Of a stretch of 64,000 nt of DNA, positions 11,496-23,690 are shown in pieces; within the stretch, counting starts at the first letter, position 1, and every line of letters starts with the position of its first letter. The notes under the pieces were generated by a model. The model had not been told where the DNA came from and ran no database searches. It saw only the letters and a program-made list of their open reading frames with translations. A program made the translations under genes and the position numbers. The DNA is from Acanthococcus lagerstroemiae (Eukaryota; Arthropoda; Insecta; Hemiptera; Eriococcidae). The stretch spans positions 56,008,955-56,072,954 of the forward strand of contig CM063114.1 of assembly GCA_031841125.1 (NCBI GenBank), written 5' to 3'.

Positions 11496-13900
11496 CGTTA
11501 CAGCACCCCATAAATGGGAAGAAAAATTTTCAAGCCCTAGAGAAACGAGAACTTATTGCAGGAAGATGGCAATTTGTCCGGCAAAGATCCGCCGATCGGT
11601 TCGGGAAAACATGGGGGGGGGTATCTTTCGTGGAACACCCGGTATACAATATTCATTTGTGATAATTAAGAAAAAGTCTTGCGTTGTGACTACGTAAGCA
11701 AAATAATACAGAAAAGGTAACGGAAGGGTAAGAAAACCACGATTACTCACTAAAAAATCAAAGGCAAGAAAATCCGTATCATTTGATTTTTCGATTATTT
11801 GACAGACCCTGTTTCCAAATTAGGTCAAATAATCGGAAGTATACTGTAGTTGATAAAAGTAAAATGATGCTCAAGGAATTTAGTTGGTGAGAAAACTGCT
11901 GGTTATGTTGTCATATAATTTTTATAATTTTCTAGTCAAAGAGCTCAACAATGAAGACAGTCTACATTTGCACATACCCAGAAAAAAAATGGAGATAGGA
12001 GCATAGATTGTTTTTCTAACAGTAAAATCGATTCTTACGCTCACGAAAATTAAATTCATAATTTTTAGTCAGGTATGAGAGGGCTGATTTCCAAAGACCT
12101 TTAATCATTACAAACTGAACTTGCTGCAGACCGAATACATTCTCGGAATACCAACTCAACTTTTTTTTTCATGTACCCCCGATAAAATCTTCTTTTGAAA
12201 CGTTTAATTTCCGTTCACTGCCTCTATTTCTGAACGGTCTCCAATGCAAATAGCATTTTAAATTAAACATCGGACAGAAAAGAAAACGTTTCGACTTCCA
12301 GAAATGAATTAGCAAGGAAAATAATCGAACGCAGTCGATGCACTCTGCGAAGTCGAAATTTCGTTTTCTATTTCTGAATAGTATGAAATACGCAGAAAAA
12401 AAAATGTCTGTTACAAATTTCCCGCTTACGATTACGATCTGCGATTCATAATCGACTATTTTTGAAACCGAATATTGGAGCACATATTATGCGCGTAGTT
12501 TCAACATCGAGCTTAATTTCGGAAAACAAAAACCATTTTCGAGGGAGCGGGGAAACGTTAAAGACAAATCGTATTAAGAGGAGGGAACAGACCGATATTA
12601 AATTATATGAGTTGGAAATAATTCGAGTGTTTCGAGTCACAGTTTCAACCCTTCGGGCTGTGTTAAAACTAACTTAAGAAATTCAACCCTTTGCCCGCAC
12701 GGTTTCCGCGACGAAGGGAGAATAAATTTGATCGCTACAACGTCTGAAAAGGTAATTTTCTAAACGTAAAAACGAAATTCTTTCACATTTTTTTGCCCTT
12801 TTGACTCGAGTCGGCAACAGAAGAAAAAAGAAAAGAAAGACGATTCATTTCATGTACCTTTTTTTCTTTGCTATTTTTTTTTTTCTTCCTGCGTCTTCCT
12901 CCTACGTAGATGAATTCTCATCGGTACATTTGTCGATCCTTTTTCGTTAAAAATAATTGAATTTTCTCATTTTTTTCAATAGCGAAAGAAAAATCTAGTA
13001 CAAGACCATAATAAAGAAGGGGGGAAAAAAGTGAAAAAGCGATAAATTCTTTTTGATAAATAAAACGTGCTCGAGAGATGGACGTTCTAAATTGTAAATG
13101 TGAATGTTGTCGCGGTTTATCGAAGCTCGGGATGGGGTTAAATTAACCGCGCTATAGCCCATTTTTTACCCACCCGGTGTTTTGACAATTTCCTTTAGGG
13201 GAAGATTAGTATACACGAAAATACACCGCATACACGCATTCGGTGTGTGTGTGTGTGTATATGTGTGCAAACACAGAAAACGATAAAACACGATTCTGCG
13301 GTCTATTTGGAAACCGAGTGGACAGCCATTTCCTGGGGAGTAGCTTTCTCTCATGTAAGTTGCGGTTTCTGTTTTGGTCAGCTAGCGCCGTGTGCTTCCA
13401 TCCTGTTCGATAACAAAGGAAAATAATGACTATTGTTTCTGAAAGAAAAATTCACGACAGCTTTTTGTTCAGCTGTCAACAACGTTGAGTGTGTGTGCAT
13501 TAAGGTAGTTCAACACAAAAACAATGAAAAAAAAAATCCAAAGTTTTGTGCGCACGGGCTAAATCTCTTCTAGTTGGCGTGAAAACCACCAAGCCTTTTT
13601 TTAAATAAAGAAAATAGAGGTCTTTCAAGGGAGCCGACCAGTTTCTCCTTGCATGGGCATTATAGTCCGGGAAAATTAGATGAAAAAGAAGCCAAGTTTG
13701 ACAAAAAGGGATGCATTTTCACATAGTCGGTTAGTAGGGCTCACCGATGAACGATCTAAAAGTAAAAGGAATCCCAATAACGCTAAGCCCTAGAGGGTAA
13801 AACATCCCAAAATTTGATTTTTGATCATAAGTCAAGAAATACTGATTATATAAAAAAATGTCTCAAGCAAAAATCACTCTAAACTGGATTTTATATAAAC
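11496..13900. other. Gene-free AT-rich stretch
   Basis: No supported gene. A G-run lies near 11611 and a GT microsatellite near 13243-13267. The longest frame (about 104 codons, minus, 12169-12483) has biased composition, no domain and no flanking splice or polyadenylation logic. Confidence 0.5.
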
Positions 13901-14026
13901 ATGGTATCCTACAATTTTTCGATATCTGCCCCGGAACGTTCGAAAAGCAGGAGTTCAAAGTATTCCTCCACTTTGCTACACTTTGATACAGGCCTCACGG
14001 GTGGAAATTTTTCCCGATTTCGCCGG

Positions 14027-14261
14027 ATTTTTCAAAAACTGAAGAGATATAAAGGCGTAAAGTTAAAAACATCCTACGTGCCAATATATGCAAACTGTTC
14101 TAAGAACAACCGCCTGTACAATACTAAACATCCTAAGTGCTCGTAGAGACTCAAAGTACTTCTAATTTAGACCAAAAGATCGCAGCACGCACATGCGCCG
14201 GTGAGCGATCCATGCAGAACATCCTAACTCCAAAGTGGCAGGAACCGTTTGATAAGAATTT
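14027..14261 (+). repeat. Left arm of a 235-bp long inverted repeat
   Basis: This arm is the near-identical reverse complement of 15900-16134. It carries three ACATCCTA boxes (near 14069, 14128 and 14219), with an inverted TAGGATGTTTT just inside the arm. The two arms enclose ~1.64 kb. Their similarity is clearly higher than that of other old repeats here, which suggests a recent transposition or an inverted duplication. Confidence 0.9.
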
Positions 14262-14429
14262 GTTAGGATGTTTTGCTTTGTCTTTCCCATGGACTTAGGG
14301 TGTGCGCAACGTCACCCCTCATTTTCTTAGCTTAGGCATGACTGAGCCTCAAAATTTGTACATGGACATGGGTATGAAGCTTCAGAGAATTAGCTGAGCA
14401 CCCATTTTGCCAAACCTACTCTCTTCACC

Positions 14430-14720
14430 CAGGGGCGAAACTATAGGGGTGTAGGGGGTTGAAACAACCCCCAATAATTTGGCAGTTGGCAAATTTTATA
14501 ACTGTTCATTTGACTCACCCCCTCCTAAATGTGACAGTCGGCAAATTTTGAAACTTGTTCATTTGACTTTTCATTTTTTTATGCATGTTTGTTTGTTTAT
14601 TTATTTATTTTCTTTTTCAATTAAAAAATATTTCGATTATAAAATTGGCAAATTTTTGTCGGTGATTTTTTAGTTTTCAAAAAATATTTGTCGGCAAATT
14701 TTTCTTCTCCACCTTTCCAA
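14430..14720 (+). repeat. CAGGGGCG-type repeat with GTCGGCAAATTTT units
   Basis: The block opens with CAGGGGCGAAACTATAGGGG, resembling the start of hAT-type non-autonomous elements. It continues with GGCAAATTTT phrases near 14487, 14538, 14647 and 14692. No matching right terminus or target duplication was found, so the element call is tentative. Confidence 0.4.
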
Positions 14721-15458
14721 ACTGAAAGTCACATTTCGTTTCTGAAAATGGAGTATCCTGGACTCCTGTTTTAGAGCTAGTCAGTCAAACGTAGAAAGTT
14801 CAAGCTGAGTATCGAACGTTTTATTTGAAAGGTCGAAACAAAGCTGAAATGTGGAAGACAATTCGAAAATCTGAAAGTCGGTAGCAAACGTTGAATTTCA
14901 AATTACAATGACCATTCGGACTGCCAGCGCGAAAGAGTCACCCTCTATAATTTTAGGTATGTGAAAAAAAGGAACTAAAGGAACTATTGAAACCCTACAT
15001 ATTTTAGAAAAGTTCATCAGACTGAAATGAAAATGGTCTCAATGGAAAGAAAATTTTATGTACAATAAATTTTGTCCTAATCATTTTTTCGATACACTTT
15101 CGTTTTCATAATATTTTGAGATTTCTTCGTATGCCTGCAAATGAAATATTCCCCTCGATAAGGGTTACAAGGTAAACGACTACAGCGCGCCACCGCTTTG
15201 AGCAGCCCGAAGTCTGTTGTTAATAGATTCTCTGAGAAAGTTGAACTCGACCGCTTTCATATTTTCCTTTGAGCTAATGCGGCGTTTTCTTGTAAAACGG
15301 TTTCACACCCTGTCCATAATTTCATGACCATTGTTCACATTACGTCTCCAGTACTAGGATATGATAGGACTCAATCGACCCATGACGCGTCCATTTTCTC
15401 CTCTTGTGAATATGTAAGGTGAAACTGGAAAAATTGCATATCATACAGCGATTTCTAA

Positions 15459-15899
15459 GTCAGTTATTCACTCATTCATTCAGTCACTTACTTACTTATT
15501 TAGTGATTCACTCACTTACTCAGTCACTCATTCATTCTCTAATTCAGTTATTCATTCATTTCGTCACTCATCACTCAATGAGTCAGTGATTCACTCCATC
15601 ACTCAGTCATCCGCTTACTTATTTAGTGATTCACTCAGTCACTCGCTTAGTTATTCAGTTATTCACACAGTTACTCAATCACTCACTCAGTGATTCACTC
15701 TGTCACGCATTTATTTATTGTGTTATTCATTCAGGTACCCCATCACTCACTCAATGAGTCAGTGATTCACTCACTCACTTACTCAGTGATTAAATCAGTT
15801 ACTTGCTTACTTATTCAGTTATTCACAAAAGTTACTCAATCACTTACTCAGTGACTAAGTGATTCACTCAGTAGTCACTCGCTTACTCATTTAGCGATT
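15459..15899 (+). repeat. CACTCAGT-type simple satellite
   Basis: About 440 bp composed of variants of CACTCAGTCACTCACT and TTACTTATTTAGTGATT. The four-base periodicity and degeneracy indicate an expanded, then mutated, simple repeat. It abuts the inner edge of the right inverted-repeat arm. Confidence 0.9.
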
Positions 15900-16134
15900 A
15901 AATTCTTATCAAACGGTTCCGGCCACTTTGGAGTTAGGATGTTCTGCATGGATCGCTCACCGGCGCATGTGCGTGCTACGATCTTTTGGTTGAAATTAGA
16001 AGTACTTTGAGTCTCTACGAGCACTTAGGATGTTTAGTATTGTATAGGCGGTTGTTCTTAGAACAGCTTGCATATATTGGCACGTAGGATGTTTTTAACT
16101 TTACGCCTTCATATCTCTTCAGTTTTTGAAAAAT
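15900..16134 (-). repeat. Right arm of the 235-bp long inverted repeat
   Basis: Reverse complement of 14027-14261, beginning with AATTCTTATCAAACGGTTCC and ending with AGTTTTTGAAAAAT. No flanking target duplication was found at the outer edges. Confidence 0.9.
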
Positions 16135-16292
16135 AGGCTTCGGGAGGTTGACCTTTCGGGAAATTGGATTTCGGGCAAAAGGGTTCAGGAAGATGGCTTT
16201 CGGGAACTTGAACTTCGAAGAAAGGTTTTTGGAAAATTGGGCCTCGAAAAATTGGCTTTCGGGAAGACGACTTCGGGAATCTGTACGGTAAT
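16135..16292 (+). repeat. TTCGGGAA tandem block, copy 1
   Basis: About eight degenerate ~19-bp units of TTTCGGGAAATTGGA type end with CTTCGGGAATCTGTACGGTA. A homologous block with the same first and last phrases lies in opposite orientation at 37265-37425. The array therefore moved as a defined ~155-bp unit and did not arise twice. Confidence 0.8.
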
Positions 16293-16397
16293 CCAAGAAT
16301 ATACATTCGAGAGAAGGTCACCACAGTCATATTAAACTGGCAACAGTTCAAACTCAGATTTTCACCCTTCTTGTTGCCTCAACTGTACTCTGACTAT

Positions 16398-16908
16398 AGG
16401 GCTTTTCATCGGCGGGTTTGTTTACATGATTTCTTATCTCGATGTAAAATTATCATCAATGAGAGGCTCTTTTCTGTGCCACATCGTATTATGATTCTTT
16501 TGACACATTTTATTACGAATTTCAGATTTTTTTAATAGAGCACTGAAAGAAAAATATGAAAATTTGTAATAAAATGTGCCAAAAGAATCACAATGTGATG
16601 TGACATGGAAAAGGGCCCTAATGTTCCCTTACCATTGAGGTCATTTTATGTACCAGATCACATCATGATTTCTTTTGAGATTTTATAACGGTTTTTCATT
16701 TTTTTTCCCCCTTTCTAAATAGAGTATTGAAAGAAAAAAACAAAATTCGTAACAGAATGTGCCAAAGGAACCATAATGTGATGTGGCACAGAAAAATGCC
16801 TCAATGACCATTGAGGCCCTTTTCTTGTAACACCTCATACAGCTCCTTGGTGATAATTTTATGGCGAGATAAGAAAGCATGTAAACAAACCCGACGATGA
16901 AAAGCCCT
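16398..16908. mobile_element. MITE with ~60-bp terminal inverted repeats
   Basis: AGGGCTTTTCATCGGCGGGT at the left end and ACCCGACGATGAAAAGCCCT at the right end are near-perfect reverse complements. The similarity continues through GTTTACATGATTTCTTATCT on the left (TAAGAAAGCATGTAAAC on the right) to about 60 bp per side. The interior has two further stem-like halves sharing CACATxATGATTCTTTTG. No transposase is encoded. A clear target duplication was not found, so the superfamily is unassigned. Confidence 0.75.
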
Positions 16909-17507
16909 GAAGATCTCTGTCTGAAAATTGCTCTCGATGTCTTCTAGACCTACCATGCTTTTGTACGACGGAGGATACAATTTTTTCACCAATCAACCAT
17001 CATCCTTTCTCGCCAGCTGAGAGCTGTGTCTGTGGCACTAGTGGGGTCTCCCTCTAACCTCTCCACTGTTAGCATCCCAGCAATCGTATCATTCATGTCG
17101 AGGATGAAGGAAACTTTTCTTAAAGCGATACTTCACCACAGGGTGTTCCAGTGGATACAGAATTGCCTAAACTATACTGCACACGCTACGCAACAAATGT
17201 CTAATAAAATTTCGATTATATGAAATACGACGCTGCACTGTTCTCGTTAACGACAGGCATTAATTCGAGGCAACGTTGGTTGTTCGTAACAAGAGACTTA
17301 ACAAATTGGTATAAATTCTTTTACGCCAAATTAAATGCGTCTTATTAGAATCCTCGCCCATTCCGTTCCATTGAAATGTAATCCGGCCATATTTCAAAAC
17401 CCGAGTCCATTAATCAATACGTCTCGTTTTCTGATTTGCTTTTGTTTGCGAGAACGTCAAACACTAATTGGATCCGCAGTTAGAAGTTACCATATCGTAT
17501 TTTAGTT

Positions 17508-17538
<31 letters not shown>

Positions 17539-18905
17539 CATGTAAAAAATCGTTTTCGCCGGTTCTAGTGCCCTCGTATGCGACTAGAGTCTTATTGGGT
17601 CGTCGCCGGTACTGGTCTTGCGTTCATTTATCTATTTTTCGAATTTCTTTCGTCTCATCTCATCTCATTTCATCTCGTGCACGGATCGCATGAACAAGCG
17701 ACCAGTGACAGGGCATTCGAGGAAAACTTACATCAGTTGATTGGTAATTGTATCTCGGAGAAAGGAACATAGTGCAGGGAAATGTAATACGATTGTCTTA
17801 CTTTGTTGTTAACGAAGGACGTCGTGCAATTTACAAGATCTCTTCCGTTCGCAGGCAGACAGACACCGCGGTCTACGTTGTCGAAAGAATTTAAAATCGC
17901 CTTTTAAGGACCACTCGAATCGATAGGAAGAAACGGATTACACTCAAAATTTGTTATACGCCTGCACGGCGTTTCTGTTGCTGATTTATGATATTCACAC
18001 TCTGCACCTCTCGTCTTCGAATTACTAGGCTCACGGGCACAAATAGGGGCATTCGGGGGACTTTAAAAAACTCAAAAATGAATTCAGTGAATCCGAAAAC
18101 CTAGGCAATTTTCAACTTTCTCCAAAACTAACGACGGTATGTGAAATTTTATTGACTTAGAATGAACGATGGTCATTTTCCGGGATAACAATGCAGAAAG
18201 AAACTGATGTTACAAATAAAGTTCAGCGACTCTGGAAAGCTACGTTTTTCCCAAGAAATATATTTATTAAGTACATATTTCCCAATTCGTACAATTGCAG
18301 GGTAATTTTCCAAAATTTGATACGTCCAAAATTTAACATTTGAAGTCATCAGTGTCATTTGACCGAGCCAACCGATCCGGACCATATTATCTGTTTGTAT
18401 GAAAAATTTTCATTCCAGACAGTCAAAGGAGAGGGATTATCTCCTATGTCATCTTACAGCCAACAATGTCGCAAATTGATTCTGTGACTGACTGACTTAT
18501 CCTTGATTCCCATTCAGAGAGTATAGACAATTTTTAAAGTTTGTATTATAAAAGAAGGTGAGTAAGAGGAAGTAAAATAAAAAGTCATTTATTTCCACAT
18601 TACATGGGTAACACTTTTCAATAGAACACGAATTAGATACTGACATGACAAGCGCTTAATACACACCTTATTCACCAAGTACCAGTTACATAGATAATAA
18701 TAATGTTCTCAAATATAGGTACGACTATGAGGGCGAATGATCGAGTTGCTTGGCTGCCTTAAGGTTTTCAATATTCTCGAAATACATTTTCCTAAGTTTA
18801 TTTTTCGGAAGTGTGATCAATTTGAGCGAGACAAAGTTCTTATTTTGCTGAGTCGTGGTGTGTGTTTAAAAGTGAATTTTTTGAGAGCATAAATGATCGG
18901 AAGTA
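16909..18905. other. Gene-free stretch with a T29 homopolymer
   Basis: No supported gene. A pure T-run lies at 17510-17538. It could be the tail of a minus-strand retroposon, but no body was recognised next to it. Confidence 0.5.
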
Positions 18906-18909
18906 AAAG

Positions 18910-19205
18910 CTACTTATCACTATGAACTATGATTAGTATTTTCAAGTGACTTTTTAAAGAAACTGATCGACCGCATATTCAGGAAGAAAAAGACCTCTCA
19001 TCATTATGAACCACGTTATGTCTGATCACGTGAATTTTTCGAGGGACTGATCGACCACATATTGAGCAAATGAAAACCTTCTCACCATTATGAGTCACGA
19101 CATATGCTTTCAAGCGTCTTTTTTGAGGGAATGATCGACTGCATATTGAGCAAGAGAGAGGCTTCTCAACATTATGAACCATGATATGTGGCAATTTCTA
19201 TAAAA
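18910..19205 (-). pseudogene. C2H2 zinc-finger pseudogene fragment
   Basis: Read on the minus strand, the region encodes three successive zinc-finger units joined by HNxEKP-like linkers (THNGEKVF, VHNDERSF), the hallmark of tandem C2H2 DNA-binding proteins. Finger 1 reads CSIC followed by twelve residues and then Y instead of the first zinc-ligand histidine. Finger 2 keeps both cysteines and HNVVH. Finger 3 is entered through an in-frame stop (FSS-stop-ICGRSV) and its first cysteine is missing. There is no effector domain and no start in context, and a stop precedes the fragment near 19205. The best reading is a relic of a zinc-finger gene copy. Confidence 0.8.
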
Positions 19206-19209
19206 AGGG

Positions 19210-19930
19210 GTAACTTTGTTGATCCGACGAATTTTGAGTTACAGACAGTATATAATAGAGGAATGAATGCCCATTCTAACGAGCTATTGGCGAGATTTGT
19301 AGCGTTTTTTGTTCCAGAGATATAAGCGGTCAAGGATGAGTGTAACGAGAACGCGCAAGAACACGTTTTTGGGGAAAACGTGTTTAAAAGTTAGACACAC
19401 CTTTTTCTCCCACTCCGTCAAGCGGCCCTAACTCGCCGCGGAATTACGTTACCAGCCTTGACGAGGAGTTTGTTGGAAAGGTAATTTTTCGCTCTTCTGC
19501 GTGGTAACAATTCAGAACATCGGATTTATTCGTGAGCTCCGAAAAACCTCGAAGAAGCGAACGCAGACATTCGCATTCTTTTCTCATTCTCTCTTTCATA
19601 ATTTTTTTTTTCTCTTTCTCCCTCTTCTCTCTCGTGCGCGTAAATTTTGTCTCTTCGTTATTGCGATGTTTTTTCTATAGAAAGGAACCAAAATCTCAAA
19701 ATTAATGTTTTCAATCAAAAATTTTTTCTTTTTTAGCGTTTCCTGGTGCTTGCCTAGTTCGTAATGTATGTATCAAGCTTGCTAAGAAAGAAAGAAAGGA
19801 AGAATAAAGGGGGGGGGGGAAGATTAGGCTGGAACTTTCCGGCTTGCAGAAATTTTCTTGCGGGCGGAATTCCTTCGAAGGCGGAAAATTTCTTCAGTCC
19901 CAGCGAGCTCCGGCTTATACAGATTTTACT
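19210..19930. other. Gene-free stretch
   Basis: No supported gene. CT-rich sequence lies near 19595-19640 and a G-run at about 19809-19817. Confidence 0.5.
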
Positions 19931-19947
19931 GTATCATGAGTATGCCT

Positions 19948-20165
19948 TCTCTTTTTCTAATTTGGGCTCAACCCGAGCCCTGGAATCCACCCTTTCAAGC
20001 ATTACTTCAGAGATGTAGGGGAGGCTGTTAGGGCTGTCTTAGCCTTCTTTCCTTCTGGCCGAAAAACCGGCCTAGGTCGAAATCTGGCGAGTTGCTATGT
20101 GGGCTCGTACTCGAGATCTCCGGATTCCGAGTCCAACGCGCTATCCACTCGGTCAACCAGACCCC
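19948..20165 (-). mobile_element. tRNA-derived SINE, minus-strand copy
   Basis: On the minus strand the element starts GGGGTCTGGTTGACCGAGTG, includes the Pol III box A TGACCGAGTGG (20145-20155) and a degenerate box B AGTACGAGCCC (20101-20111), and ends in an AGAAAAAGAGA-like tail. It is flanked by a 15-bp target duplication, ATCATGAGTATGCCT (19933-19947) and ATCATAAGTATGCCT (20166-20180), with one mismatch. It matches the plus-strand copy at 33177-33400 along its whole length. Such elements are transcribed by RNA polymerase III and mobilised by LINE machinery. The fresh duplications mark this as a bona fide insertion, not a tRNA gene. Confidence 0.92.
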
Positions 20166-20180
20166 ATCATAAGTATGCCT

Positions 20181-21289
20181 GTAACCTGTTTTGAAAAGTT
20201 TTGCTCCATTCTCGAGTTACTAATGTTGGTATTTTTCAAAATGACAGCTCTCCAAAATCACGATCTAACTTTTACTGCGTCTCGTGAGCAAATTGAGCTA
20301 TAGTATTTGATAGCCATTTCATTTTACTTCATTTAACCTGACGCTGGAGAAAAATTTCTAATCTTTCCTTTTGGGAATGACGAAAATCTCGCATCAGTTT
20401 TTCCAATTATTTGATTCGGAGTGAAAAAAGGGTCCACAGAAGTTCACTCGTTTCTCAGGAAACCAAAAATATGACAATATAGAAACCCTGTTCAATATCA
20501 AAAGGTGGATTAGCCCACGAATTATCGATTATTGTCATTTCGAATCACCAATTATCGAATTATGTTATCGAACTTTTAAACCCAGAACTAGGGTACATTT
20601 GAAATAATTACGAGATACAAACGAACAGACGATACACTGGAAACAAAACCGATAAAAATTGACCTTTAGAAACGAAATCGCGTAGCTCGGATCTGCTCCC
20701 ACAGCCCACTGAGAGTCTCGAAAATCGGAATTCACTACTCTGACATATTACCATCTCACTGCATAAACCACTAACACGTTAGCCGGAAGGCAAGGCAAGA
20801 ATATCTAGGACGGAACCGTGTGCTGGAAAAACTTGACATATACCGTTACACCCGGGGAAAAACTTTTTTCAAACTTAGATAATAAGAAAATACGACTGTC
20901 AATGTTCGCTAAAACGGAAGATATTCTCGAATCGCTAAGAATTTCGGACAGAATGTGTCCAGCGATTTCCCCATCTGTCCCAGACATAAAAAGAAAGGCG
21001 AACATGTCAGCGAATGAAGCACTGAATAACAAATAAAATACGTTCTTATTATTTTACAGGTACTTGAGGAACGAGAAATCTGTTCCGGATGTCGCTTTAC
21101 AAATGCAATAAAGAGGGCATCACGAATTGGTCCCCCTTTTCTTATTGCGAAGTCAGATTGAAGTAATACGAACAGACATTTTGGAGAACTCAGGCCTAGT
21201 TTACGAGGAAAACTTTCCCTCTCTTCCCAAAAAGTATTTAGAACGGGCCAACAACTTGAAAATTTTAAAAAGAATATACGAAAAAAAAA
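20181..21289. other. Gene-free stretch
   Basis: No supported gene. Two opposite frames at 20805-21036 overlap and have no domain features. Confidence 0.5.
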
Positions 21290-22640
21290 GAAAATAAGGG
21301 CATTTTGAGCTGCTGAGTAAGAAAATGTAATCCGATTTTTGATCCACCCTCATCTGGACTCCAAATTCGTCTTCTCCCTTCTCTAACGAGCTAATTTAAC
21401 TTCGCGAAAAAATTCAACGAGGTATCGGAGTACAGGGTTTCGGATTATTGACTCCGAAAATTCTATCAGAATTTCAATCGAACTCCGATTTTGGTTCCAA
21501 AATCTAAATTTAACCTCTTCAAATAACCCAACTCGACTTTGCTGAAATAAATAAACAGTATACTGGACATCAGAACAGAAGGGTTTTGGAACGCCGATCC
21601 CGAAAATTTAATAGGATTTTGAATCATGTTCCAATTTGGGCATGAAAATCCAAATTTGAGTTTTTCAAATATGGGCAGAATGGATCTTTTTAGAAAACCC
21701 GAACAGATTATCGAAGTAAGCGTTTTCTATCTCGCTGAGTTCGAAAAGATTTTGGATTCGACCCCGACTGGTACCTTAAACTTAACTTTTTCTCCTTCTA
21801 AGAGACAAATTTAACTTCGGCGAACTGAACAAAGTACCGAGATAGAGGTTTTTGGATCGATAATTTCCAGCAACACTGATCGATCCTATGTAGAAAATCA
21901 AGTGAAATCGTAATACAGATTTCTCGTCACCAAACTCAAGAATTCAAAAAGATTTTTGATCCAAATCCGACCTCTTCCTCTTAAAGGAGCCAATCTGACT
22001 TTCCCGAAAAACTTGAACACAGTATCGGCATACAGGGTTGTCTCTTTCATTTCGAAAACCAAATGAAATAATTCAGTCAAACTCTGATATTCGATATGGG
22101 AACTAAAATCCATATTTGGCTCCTTTAAATGGTCAAGACTGATCCAACTTTGAGAATCGATCGGTATATGACTTTTGGGGGCGTTTAGTTTGAAAATGCA
22201 ATCAGATTTTTAATTTGAACCCGAATTGATTCCCCAAATATGACTTTTCCTTCATTCGAAGGGCTAATTCACAACAAAAACTGGGAAAACCTCTTCCTTT
22301 TCCAAAATGAGAATAAGCTGTATCTTTTATACGTGGAACTAGACAGAAATCATCCCTTCCCAATTGACCCAACCTAGAAAATCATGCAAAGTACCGGGGA
22401 CGAGAGTTCTTTAGTCGCTGAGTTCAAAAATTCAAACAAATTCTCGATTCGATTTCGACTGGTGCACTGAATTTAACTTTAGCAAATTTAAACAGGTCAA
22501 CATCAGCTTGGTGAATAAACTGAACCAAGCGTCAGAAGAGGGCTAATTCGACACAGACTCAATCAGATTTCGTGACCCTATTCGAATAGGTAACATGAAC
22601 TCGATTCGTAAAAATCGAACTCAAATGAGAGTTAGTGATA
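21290..22640 (+). repeat. Diverged satellite S1, second array
   Basis: Same family and orientation as 4690-6125. GCTGAGTTCGAAAA-like phrases fall near 21312, 21445, 21588, 21735, 22180 and 22413, with AAATTTAAC and AGTATCGGxATA phrases between them. The average period is about 140 bp. Confidence 0.7.
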
Positions 22641-23690
22641 AAATTCCTTCTTTTTTTAAATTTTTTTTTTTTCTATTATTGCGAAATCAGGTCGGATCAA
22701 GACGGGTCGGATGGACATCATCAACTGCTAAGGTCTCAGTTATTGCGTGAATAAATTTCCTTTTCCGGAATGAGATTGGAGTTTTCAATCGTATTTGGGT
22801 CTCTAAAATTCTAATTTTCTTACCTGAAGTTATAAAAAACTTTATTAAGATCGTCTCTTTTTCTTCTATAAAACATTTTTTTTGGAATTATTATTTTCAA
22901 AGCGAAGAAAGCACGTTGTTTTTTCTCATTCAGAGGGGAAAAAATAACGCATTTGTCATACAAAAAATAAAACTGTCAATTTTCTACTTTTCTTCCCGGA
23001 AAGTTTTAAGTTTTTCTTTCTCACAGAAAAGATCTTCTCAGCGGGAACTGGGTAGGGACAATTTTTCTTACTTTTCTCAAAGGAAGCATCGGGTTTTTTC
23101 CTTGAGTGAGAGAAACGAAATCCTTCGCTATCAAAAATGGAAGAGCTAATGTTTTCTTTTTTTCTTGGAGGGGGGAGGGACAAGTTACTGATTCTGTACA
23201 TCTTACGGAGCCCCTCGCTACAGCAATCCTACTTTTGTTTTATACGTTTAATAATTAAATTCACTCTATTACATTTTTATTTGATGTACATATTTTAATT
23301 ATAATGGAAAATAGTTTTTAGCTCATATGCGGGGGGGGGGAGGGGGTAGGCTCCCTCAATTGAAGCGCAAATTCCAAAAATTAATGTTAATTCCTAAAAG
23401 AATATTTCAGGCCCCTTGAGGCACAAGTTACTCTTCACTGATTTTGCTCAAGCTTGGCAGAATTGCTGTTTTAATATTTGGAACTGGTTTGGGGGTAAGC
23501 TCACCGAAAACCGAAAGTTGGAAGATAGAGATTACCTTGAAGCTCATATTTTGTAATGACCTTCTTGAATGCATATTGCATTCCAGATTGTTGGAAATGA
23601 GGAACTCTGGGTCGCTGAATTAAAATCTGAAGTCGTTTTGAGCCTATCTCTTCATCTGTGAGCTTTACTGTGGACCTACGTTGAGTATTG
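22641..23690. other. Gene-free stretch with satellite-related unit
   Basis: No gene seen. A G-run lies at about 23331-23346. The sequence from about 23318 to 23500 (TAGCTCATATG, CCCCTTGAGGCACAAGTTAC, CTTCACTGATTTTGCTC) is one unit of a family also seen at about 4480-4680, 25755-25890 and 26265-26350. Confidence 0.5.

Noticed and set aside
12169..12483. 104-codon minus-strand frame
   Set aside because: No domain, signal or splice context; overlapping frames exist on both strands.
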